Assembly (NCBI RefSeq): GCF_036625275.1
Contig: NZ_JAZKUD010000052.1
Coordinates: 1 to 29,294, forward strand
DNA: 29,294 bases
Reading direction: 5' to 3'
Origin: Accumulibacter sp036625275
GTDB taxonomy: Bacteria > Pseudomonadota > Gammaproteobacteria > Burkholderiales > Rhodocyclaceae
A program made the translations under genes and the position numbers. Below the pieces are notes generated by a model. It saw nothing but the letters and a program-made list of their open reading frames with translations. It was not told the DNA's origin and did not search any database. Positions 23,297-29,294 of the stretch are shown here, one piece after another (the stretch's first letter is position 1; every line of letters starts with the position of its first letter).

Positions 23297-24627
23297 TCTG
23301 TGCTCCCGGTTGGGCAGGGTACCGGGAAAACCGCCGCAAAGCCACCGCCACGGGTCCGGAAATTGGTCGTCTGGCCACGGTACAGTCGCGCCGACACCAG
23401 TTGAACCACACCACGATAAACATAGTTACGAAGATCGAGCTTGAAATCGTGCGGCACGCCATCGATCAGCAGACGCCGCTCGGAAGGGGCAACCACCTCC
23501 TGCGCGACATAGCCACCGCTGGCGACCTCGGCAAATACGCGCCGGGTCAGCTTGTCGCCGCGATAGGCGGCCTTACCGCCGTAGCCGGTCGCCGGCTTGA
23601 AAAACCACTGCTTGCGACTGACCCAGAAGTCCTCGGCCTGCTCGGGGAGCACCTGCAGGGTACGCGGAATGCTATTGGCCAGCAACTCGCGCTCGTCTTC
23701 GCGCAAGCCGATCGCTGCCAGCCAGTCGTCGTCGCCGAGAGCCACCAGGTTGCGCTTGTCGGCAAACAATGCATGCGCCTGCGGATGCGGCGTGACCACC
23801 ACGGCATTGCTTAAATACGCCGCACGCAGCGCCGCGCTTTGCGGCTCGGCCAGGGAAAAGTCGGTCAACCGGTTGTAGACCAGGTCAACGACCTGCCCGC
23901 GGCAGGACAGGCGTTCGCCATCGAAGGTTAGTTCCGCAACATCGGCCACCAGCGCAGCGATGCCACTCGCCTCGAAGAGTTGCCGAAAGAGTGCAAATTC
24001 AGGTGCCAGATACTGTTCATCGGGCTGTGCGTCGACAATCGCGATGCGCGCCAGCGGCCGTTGTGAAGCATGGCCATTGCCGCGGGCCAATTGCCACTCC
24101 TCGCGAAACATCGCCAGAAAGGTTTCCTCGACCGGCATCGGTGCCGGGATCATCCTCGTCACCGCTGCGCAGCACGCACGCTGCGCACGCAACAGGCGAG
24201 CGTTGAGCAGCGCGCCACCGGCGTTCGAATTGATTTCGATCAGTTGTGGACCGTCTGCGCCGAGGTGGAAGTCATAACCCAGATAGACCCCCACGGCGCC
24301 GGGCGAATGCCGCGCCAACGGCGGCGCGTAGGTGAGCACCCGTTCGCGATACGCCGGCAAGGCCACCACCCGTTCGAGCAAGGCGATGATCCGCGCCATG
24401 CGCGCGAGATGCGCGGCGCTGACGAAAACCATGCTGTCAGAAAAGAGATGCGGCCGCGTCGCCAGCAGTTCAGCCTGCGAGAGCGTTCCCTCGCTCTCTT
24501 CGAGCGCGAGTTGCAAGGATCGGCGGTCGACCGAGATGCAGGCGCAGCCACGATTGAGCAGCTCGGCCACGGCCGTGCAGTCCAGCGGCAAGAGATCGGC
24601 CGCAGCCTGAAGAGGGGGAAAGGTCAT
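23293..24627 (-). CDS. Circularly permuted ATP-grasp protein, substrate unknown
   Basis: The product has 444 residues. Two ATP-grasp signatures occur in swapped order. The Mg-binding ExN-type segment QLIEINSNAGGALLN (Glu131, Asn133) comes first. The nucleotide-binding segment WFFKPATGYGGKAAYRGDKL (Lys344, Gly350-351, Lys352) comes about 210 residues later, followed by DGVPHDFKLDLRNYVYRG and ARLYRGQTTNFRTRGGGFAA. That order matches circularly permuted ATP-grasp ligases such as glutathionylspermidine synthase-like proteins. Such enzymes join a carboxylate to an amine using ATP. The substrate is not deducible. It overlaps mobB by four bases and follows the dinG-like gene by five, placing an unassigned ligase inside a molybdenum-cofactor operon. 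Confidence 0.7.
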   Translation of the reverse strand: MTFPPLQAAADLLPLDCTAVAELLNRGCACISVDRRSLQLALEESEGTLSQAELLATRPHLFSDSMVFVSAAHLARMARIIALLERVVALPAYRERVLTYAPPLARHSPGAVGVYLGYDFHLGADGPQLIEINSNAGGALLNARLLRAQRACCAAVTRMIPAPMPVEETFLAMFREEWQLARGNGHASQRPLARIAIVDAQPDEQYLAPEFALFRQLFEASGIAALVADVAELTFDGERLSCRGQVVDLVYNRLTDFSLAEPQSAALRAAYLSNAVVVTPHPQAHALFADKRNLVALGDDDWLAAIGLREDERELLANSIPRTLQVLPEQAEDFWVSRKQWFFKPATGYGGKAAYRGDKLTRRVFAEVASGGYVAQEVVAPSERRLLIDGVPHDFKLDLRNYVYRGVVQLVSARLYRGQTTNFRTRGGGFAAVFPVPCPTGSTE

Positions 24628-24632
24628 GCCGA

Positions 24633-26570
24633 TCAGACGACCTCTGCCGGAGCGAAGAAAGCCAGCGCGTCGGCGAGTTCGCGGGTTCTCTTCATCGGTG
24701 GCAGACTCCGCCAGATACGCTTGCCATAGGGTTTGCTGAGCAGGCGCGGGTCGCAGATCATCAACACCCCGCGGTCGTTTTCATCGCGGATCAGGCGGCC
24801 TGCGCCCTGTTTGACGTTGATGACCGCGCGCGGCAACTGGTACTCCATGAAGGGATTGCGGCCTTCGCTCCGGAGCTTCTCGATACGCGCCGAAAGCACC
24901 GGGTCGTCCGGCGGCGCAAACGGCAGCTTGTCGATGACCACCAGTGACAGCGCTTCGCCACGCACATCGACCCCTTCCCAGAAACTCTGGCTGCCGATCA
25001 GGATGGCGTTGCCCAGGCGACGGAAACGTTCGAGCAACTCGTTCTTGCTGCACTCGCCCTGCAACAGCAAAGGCAGATCGAGTCGGTCGCGCTGCAGCCG
25101 CTCACTGAGCAACTCGTGTATTCGGCGCATCGCGCGCAGCGAGGTGCACAGAAAAAAAGCCCGGCCGGCGCTTGCCTTGAGCACCGGGAAAGCGGCCTTG
25201 ACAACGGCCTCGGCATACTCCGGGTGATTCGGATCGGGCAGGTTGCGCGGCGCGTAGAGCAGCGCCTGTCGCGGGTAGTCGAAAGGACTCTCCCAGCGCG
25301 CCGAATCGGCATCGTCAAGTCCCATCTCGGCACAGTAATGGGAAAAACTGTCCTGCACGGCGAGTGTCGCCGAAGTGAATATCCAGGCACGCGGATGGCC
25401 GTTCATCTGCTTCTGCATGATCTCGGCAATCGCCAGTGGCGTCGAATTGAGTTGTAGCGAGTGATTGAAGGTCTCTGCCCAGCGAACGAAATCCGGGTTC
25501 GCTCCGCTTTGCCAGGACTGCAGGCGCGCCTGCAAATCAGTGGCGCGCCGCCAGCAGCTTTCCAGACTTTCGGCACGCTGCGCCTGCGTCTCGAGCAAGG
25601 CAGCCAGCGCTGCAAGTTCCTTGAGTACGTCGTTCAATCGATCGGCAAAACCGGCACGCGCCTCAAGTTGCTGGAGCGGGTAGCGGGCCGGTTCGACCGG
25701 CAAGACCAGCCGCAGGTCGCGAGCAACCTTTTCAAGCAGGGCACAGAACTTCGGCAGATCCAGGCAGTCACGCGCCGAGGCCAGGCCTTCAAAGTGTGTA
25801 TCGCGGGTCAGTTCGAGGAGCTGCGCAGTCGAAACACTGTCGCCAAAGAACAGGCTGGCGACTTCCGGCAATTGATGCGCTTCGTCAAAGATCACCGTAT
25901 TGCAGGCAGGCAGCAGTTCGGCGATTCCTTCGTCGCGAAGCATCACATCGGCGAAGAACAGGTGATGGTTGACCACTACCAGATCGGCAGCCATCGCCTC
26001 GCGGCGTGCAGCGAGGACGAAGCACTCCTTGTGCTTCGGACAATCCTGGCCAAGACAGTTGTCGCGAGTGGAAGTGACCATCGCCCATACCGTTGCGTTC
26101 TCGGGAACACCGGCACACTCGGCCTTGTCGCCGCTCCGGGTCTTTTTGGCAAAGCGCGCGATACGCTGCGCATGGGCCGCATCGTCGCGCGAGAGGAAAC
26201 GGCCATCGGCCAACGAACGTTCGAGATGGTAATGACACAGGTAGTTGGCTCGCCCCTTGAGCAGTGCCACCTGGACCGGTGACTTGAGCGCCTTGCGGAG
26301 GGTCGGGATGTCGCGTGTGAAAAGCTGATCCTGCAGATTGCGTGTGCCCGTCGACACAATCACCTTGCCCCCCGCAAGCAGTGCGGGCACCAGATAGGCA
26401 TAGGTCTTGCCCGTACCGGTCCCGGCTTCGGCAATCAGCACCTGATTGCCCGCCATCGCGGCAGCAATGCGCTCAGCCAGTTCGAGTTGCTGGGCGCGCA
26501 AACGATAACCGGGAACAGTGCTTGCCAGCGGCCCGGCAGCGGAAAAGACATCGGAGAGCAGAACAGTCAT
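24633..26570 (-). CDS. dinG: DinG/YoaA-family ATP-dependent DNA helicase with iron-sulfur cluster
   Basis: This 645-residue superfamily 2 helicase is related to XPD and unwinds DNA 5'-to-3'. Walker A is EAGTGTGKT (residues 48-56, Lys55) and the DEAH box is 229-232. Four Cys likely to hold a 4Fe-4S cluster are Cys112 (NYLCHYH), Cys172 and Cys177 (DNCLGQDC) and Cys183 (KECF). Motifs V-VI appear as LIGSQSFWEGVDVRGEALSL and AVINVKQGAGRLIRDENDRG. Length and motifs fit YoaA better than the longer E. coli DinG. The frame is open to 26777, but the extra residues read through a repeat and lack homology, so ATG 26570 is chosen. It heads the run leading into the cofactor genes, which suggests shared transcription rather than shared function. 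Confidence 0.95.
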   Translation of the reverse strand: MTVLLSDVFSAAGPLASTVPGYRLRAQQLELAERIAAAMAGNQVLIAEAGTGTGKTYAYLVPALLAGGKVIVSTGTRNLQDQLFTRDIPTLRKALKSPVQVALLKGRANYLCHYHLERSLADGRFLSRDDAAHAQRIARFAKKTRSGDKAECAGVPENATVWAMVTSTRDNCLGQDCPKHKECFVLAARREAMAADLVVVNHHLFFADVMLRDEGIAELLPACNTVIFDEAHQLPEVASLFFGDSVSTAQLLELTRDTHFEGLASARDCLDLPKFCALLEKVARDLRLVLPVEPARYPLQQLEARAGFADRLNDVLKELAALAALLETQAQRAESLESCWRRATDLQARLQSWQSGANPDFVRWAETFNHSLQLNSTPLAIAEIMQKQMNGHPRAWIFTSATLAVQDSFSHYCAEMGLDDADSARWESPFDYPRQALLYAPRNLPDPNHPEYAEAVVKAAFPVLKASAGRAFFLCTSLRAMRRIHELLSERLQRDRLDLPLLLQGECSKNELLERFRRLGNAILIGSQSFWEGVDVRGEALSLVVIDKLPFAPPDDPVLSARIEKLRSEGRNPFMEYQLPRAVINVKQGAGRLIRDENDRGVLMICDPRLLSKPYGKRIWRSLPPMKRTRELADALAFFAPAEVV

Positions 26571-26672
26571 GGACGGATCGTCAAAAGCAGCGCGCATGCT
26601 AACAGAAGCCGGTATTGCCGACACGCCCCGCCACGCCGGGGGTGAATGAAAGTGTTGGGATGAACCGATAAT

Positions 26673-26690
26673 TCCCCCCTCGCGGGGGGA
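26673..26690. repeat. GC-rich hairpin sharing its core with the moaE leader
   Basis: TCCCCCC (26673-26679) and GGGGGGA (26684-26690) pair around TCGC. Sixteen bases (TCCCCCCTCGCGGGGG) are identical to the hairpin at 21221-21236. It lies just upstream of the point where CHAT-protein homology begins, in a roughly 120-bp gap after the dinG start that has no other feature. Confidence 0.7.
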
Positions 26691-26691
26691 G

Positions 26692-27513
26692 CAACTGTGG
26701 TTGCATCTGCCGCCACCGTTTCGCGCCGAGTACCTGCGGCTGATGGCGCTGGCCAATCCGCCGCGCTCGCTGTTCATCTTCTCCGACGAACTGTCGTTTC
26801 CGTGGGAGATCGTCCGTCCGAGCGGCCAGATCCATGGCGCCTACTGCGAACTGCCGCCGCTCGGCGTCAGTCACCTGCTCGGCCGCTGGCGGCCTGGGAC
26901 CGGTGCCCGGCCGCAGCCGCAGGCGCTGCCGGTCAACCGCATGACGATCGTCGTTCCCGGCGCGGCGCACAGCGGGCTGCCGTGGGCAGCCGACGAAGTC
27001 CAGCAACTGCGTGCCCTGCTGCCGTTCGCCGAGCGCCTCACGCCGGTGACGCGCCGGCAACTCGGCCGTCTGCTCGACGACGGTGACGCGCAGATCGTCC
27101 ACTTTTCCGGCCATGGTTCAGTCGGCGCCAACGCCGACCTGACGGCGCTCGAACTCGAAGGCGGCGAGTCGATCACGGCGATGGCGTTTGCCGCCAGCCG
27201 CCTCGGCAGCACGCGGCAACCGCGGCTCTTCCTCAACGCCTGCACCGTCGGCCGCGGCGGCCGCGTTCTCGGCCGTGCCGGCGGTTTTTCCGGCAACTGC
27301 ATCGAAGCCGGCTGGAGCTGCGTCGTCGCGCCGTACTGGCCGGTGCTCGACTCGAGTGCCGCGGTGTTCGGCGTCGCCTTCTACCGCAAGCTCAAGGCCG
27401 GCCGCAGCATCGGCGAGGCGCTCGGCGAACTGCGCCGCGAGGCGAGCGACGACCCGACGGCGCTGGCTTACGCGTACTTCGGCGATCCGTTTGCGCGCGT
27501 GCTGTTTGGCTAG
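26692..27513 (+). pseudogene. CHAT-domain (caspase-like) protease, lacking its N-terminus
   Basis: About 270 residues form a CHAT domain, a caspase-like cysteine protease fold. The catalytic dyad is visible: His138 in IVHFSGHGS and Cys181 in RLFLNACTVGRGG (numbered from the TTG at 26701). A family-typical entry, PRSLFIFSDELSFPWEIVRP, precedes them, and the C-terminal helix IGEALGELRREASDDPTALA with AYAYFGDP follows. The frame opens at 26650 after a stop, with no ATG, GTG or ribosome site before homology starts, so the N-terminal partner domain seems lost. TTG 26701 is the only weak start. CHAT proteases are common effectors in bacterial conflict and cell-death systems. The gene converges on a NACHT-FGE gene with a 70-base gap. 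Confidence 0.82.
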
Positions 27514-27625
27514 CGAAAACAGCAGCGCGCAAAAAGGCGAGCAGCGAGCGGCGCGTGCCTCGCTGTCCCGCCAATCCGGCGTATCAGGACCGGCCGGTCG
27601 CCCGAATCGTCCTGAACGCAGCCTG

Positions 27626-27650
27626 ACCGCCGTCCGTCCCGGACGGCGGT
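27626..27650. repeat. Perfect 10-bp hairpin near the end of the NACHT-FGE gene
   Basis: ACCGCCGTCC (27626-27635) and GGACGGCGGT (27641-27650) pair perfectly around a 5-nt loop. The hairpin lies inside the coding sequence, about 40 bp beyond the conserved GFRLAL end of the FGE domain. The position matches the stem-loop that follows variable regions in several diversity-generating retroelements. Confidence 0.75.
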
Positions 27651-27659
27651 GCCCCCGGT

Positions 27660-27674
27660 GCCGGCTCCGCCGGC
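27660..27674. repeat. Second hairpin after the FGE domain
   Basis: GCCGGC (27660-27665) and GCCGGC (27669-27674) pair around TCC. It lies between the FGE-domain end and the larger hairpin at 27626-27650, so two GC-rich stems occur within 50 bp. Confidence 0.6.
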
Positions 27675-27688
27675 CCCTGGTGACCTAG

Positions 27689-27790
27689 GGCGAGCCGGAA
27701 CCCGCTGCCGTTGCCGAGCCTGCCTGGCCCGAACCTGCTGCGGTCGGCAGAACGGACGAACCAGCCGACGTCGTTCCACGAGCCGCCGCG
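27689..27790 (-). other. Candidate DGR-type variable region at the FGE-domain C-terminus
   Basis: The segment encodes LRGGSWNDVGWFVRSADRSR followed by FGPGRLGNGSGFRLA. Known DGR target proteins with this fold place their variable positions between RGGSW and GFR, keeping RSA, R and P as scaffold, as here. Of the codons from 506 to 529, fifteen have the form NNC (AAC, GAC, GTC, GGC, TTC, AGC, CTC) and could arise from template AAC codons by adenine-specific changes alone. Two AGG arginine codons also break local codon habit. Because C-ending codons are common in this genome, the evidence is only suggestive. No template repeat or reverse transcriptase was seen in the window. Confidence 0.45.
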
Positions 27791-29181
27791 CAACACGCGG
27801 GCGACGCCGGTCTCCGGTCCCCGAGGGTCGGTAGCCGGACTGCGCGCGTAGTAGCCTGCGTCGTACCAGTCGGCCACCCACTCCCAGACGTTGCCGGCCA
27901 GGTCGTGGCAACCGTAGGGGCTGACTCCCTGTGGGTAGATCCCGACGGCCGTCGTTCCGCGTCCGCTGACGTTGCAGCGGTTGCCGTCCCAGACGTTGCC
28001 CCACGGCCAGGTTCGGCCGTCGCTGCCGCGCGCGGCTTTTTCCCATTGCGCTTCGCTTGGCAGATGCTTGCCGCACCATATGGCGTAGGCGCAGGCATCG
28101 TCCCAAGTGACCAGGACGACCGGGTGCTGCTCCTTGCCCGCGCTGAACTCGTCGCGCCAGGGGCTCTGCGCGCGGTAGCCGCTCGCCTCGACGAAAGCGG
28201 CATACTGCGCGTTGGTCACCGGGGTGCGGTCGATCCAGTATTCGGCCAGCCTTACCCGGTGGCGTGGCCGTTCATCGCCTGGCCCATCGTCGCTGCCCAT
28301 CCAGAACTCCCCGGCCGGAACGTAGGCCAGCGGGTGGCCGAGCCGTTCGAGCAGCGCCAGGATACGCGTGCGCACGCCGCCGCCGGCGCCCGGCAGCTCG
28401 CCGTGCAGCAGTCGCAGCACTCTCCCATGGTCGGCGAGCAGCGCCTGCAGCGTCGCGGGATCGCCGCCGTGAGCGAGCGCGAGCAGCGCGGCAAGAGCGA
28501 CTCCGGGACGGTCGGCGGCGGCGAAAGCCGCGCGCAGCGCCTCGTTCGCTCGCCAGCGGCCGACCTCGGCGAGCGCGTCGGCGGCGGCCTGGCGGGCCGG
28601 CGTTTCGCCGTTCAACTGCCGTACGAGATCGCCGACGATGCCTTCGGCGCACGCCGCGAATTCGCTCGTTCCGGGGTCGCGCGAATCGGCCAGGCAGCCG
28701 GCTGCGAGCAGCAGATCGGCGCTGCGCAAGGCGACGAGCAACTGCGGCGCTTGCGGCGCCATCGCCGCGTACAGGCGGATCACCTCGCGCCACCACGCTT
28801 CGCCCAGATGCGCCAGCAACTCGTCGCCGGCGCCGCGGGCGAGGAAATCGCGTGCCGCGAAATATTCCTGAAACGAGAGATGGACGAAATCGTACGCCGA
28901 GCGCGACTTGCGGCGCAGCAGACCGCTGTGCGCGAGAATCTCGTCGACCAGCGCCGGCGCGTCGGCGGCTGCGACGCCGGCCAGCGGCGCGAGATCGTCG
29001 AGCGCAGCGAACAGCTCGCCGCCCTCGAAGACGCGCGTCCCGCTGCTCTGCAGATGCGCCGCCAGCGCCGTCAGCAGGCTTCGCTTCTGTGCCGGGGTGA
29101 AACGCGCCGCCCGCTCGACGCCGCGCCGCTGGTCCCAGATTTCGCTGAGCAGCGCGACGCATTGCTCGTAAGCGCTTCCGG

Positions 29182-29199
29182 ATAAGTCCTCCGACTTAT
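29182..29199. repeat. Inverted repeat at the IS630 left end
   Basis: ATAAGTC (29182-29188) and GACTTAT (29193-29199) pair around CTCC. The hairpin lies between the last NACHT-like codons and the IS630 transposase start. A TA at 29169-29170 is a possible insertion site, since IS630 elements target TA. The boundary is inferred. Confidence 0.5.
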
Positions 29200-29239
29200 G
29201 CGCGTATACTTGCCACCCCCACCTCCCGAAAGCCTCGCC

Positions 29240-29294
29240 ATGTCCCGCAAAGCCAAAACGCTGACGCTCACCGATGAGGAACGCGGCCAACTCA
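29240..29294 (+). CDS. IS630-family transposase, first 18 residues (runs off window)
   Basis: ATG 29240 opens a frame encoding MSRKAKTLTLTDEERGQL, which resembles the start of IS630-family (Tc1/mariner-like DDE) transposases, where L(S/T)DEER precedes the helix-turn-helix domain. A short noncoding leader with an inverted repeat separates it from the truncated NACHT-FGE gene. Only 55 bases are visible, so family assignment is tentative. Confidence 0.5.
   Translation, partial: MSRKAKTLTLTDEERGQL

Larger units (their letters stand above)
27584..29185 (-). pseudogene. NACHT-type protein with C-terminal FGE-sulfatase fold, 5'-truncated by an IS
   Basis: Numbering follows the open frame from 29290, about 35 codons of which belong to the IS. 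Residues about 40-150 match the region after a NACHT ATPase: YEQCVALLSEIWDQRRG, then AYDFVHLSFQEYFAARDFL. Helical HEAT-like repeats rich in Ala and Leu span about 155-315. Residues 319-535 form an FGE-sulfatase (SUMF1/C-type-lectin-like) domain: LAYVPAGEFWMGSDDG, RTPVTNAQYAAFVEAS, LPSEAQWEKAARG, DLAGNVWEWVADWY, VLRGGSWNDVGWFVRSADRS and GFRLAL. The Cys pair of true formylglycine-generating enzymes is absent, so it is probably a binding domain. The P-loop part is missing: homology ends about 29171-29185, where IS630 sequence starts. It resembles bacterial NLR-like sensors that may recognise a ligand through a variable C-terminus. Confidence 0.82.

Noticed and set aside
24633..26777. Longer start for the dinG-like gene at 26777
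   Set aside because: The extra 69 residues read through the GC hairpin and antisense to the CHAT gene, with no homology. ATG 26570 fits the family length.
27584..28340. A functional formylglycine-generating enzyme
   Set aside because: The catalytic Cys pair is absent from the RGGSW...GFR region, and the domain is fused to a NACHT-type protein, which fits a binding role instead.
1..29294. CRISPR array, tRNA or rRNA genes
   Set aside because: No regularly spaced repeats longer than the short ones listed and no recognisable tRNA or rRNA sequence were seen by eye. A tRNA or Rfam scan was not possible here.

Overview
The window looks like a chromosomal segment from a GC-rich betaproteobacterium. 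Gene content, codon bias and an isocitrate lyase of the proteobacterial type suggest Rhodocyclales, most plausibly a 'Candidatus Accumulibacter'-like organism. That placement is inferred from recognised proteins, not from a marker gene. Intact housekeeping blocks are separated by strips full of transposon debris and broken genes.

Left edge (1-3090): nested mobile DNA. An IS5-family right end sits in a Tn3-family tnpA. The Tn3 right inverted repeat (732-769) cuts the tail of a tyrosine recombinase that overlaps a truncated IS91-type transposase. Next come a 24-bp-spaced direct repeat and a two-gene cassette (small Arg/Tyr-rich protein, then ParB-like protein) carrying three frameshifts. Core block 1 (3155-15651): an unknown exported, membrane-anchored protein (-); a P2-type cation ATPase (+); isocitrate lyase aceA (-) with a shared terminator, a promoter and an upstream palindrome; bcp and a PIN-PhoH ATPase (+); an exported transglutaminase-like protein whose expected catalytic Cys is Ser (+); replicative helicase dnaB (-); and a secreted beta-propeller protein (+).

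Graveyard (15652-20731): a duplicated 3' end of moaE, a DUF499 ATPase remnant cut by a decayed IS66 transposase, an intact aldo/keto reductase, a HIG1-like small membrane protein, a broken exported protein, a complete AbrB/PIN toxin-antitoxin pair with a visible promoter and operator, and a hipA scrap. Core block 2 (20732-26570): a minus-strand run of dinG-like helicase, circularly permuted ATP-grasp protein, mobB, moeA, moaD and moaE. The first four genes are packed with 4-14-nt overlaps or a 5-nt gap, suggesting one transcript that serves molybdenum-cofactor synthesis and insertion.

Right edge (26600-29294): a convergent pair made of a CHAT-domain protease lacking its start and a NACHT-type protein with a C-terminal formylglycine-generating-enzyme (FGE) fold, the latter cut at its 5' end by an IS630-family element. 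The last 100 bp of the FGE domain, followed by two GC-rich hairpins, has the layout of a diversity-generating-retroelement (DGR) variable region. No reverse transcriptase or template repeat is visible in the window. This CHAT/NACHT-FGE locus is the most interesting part.
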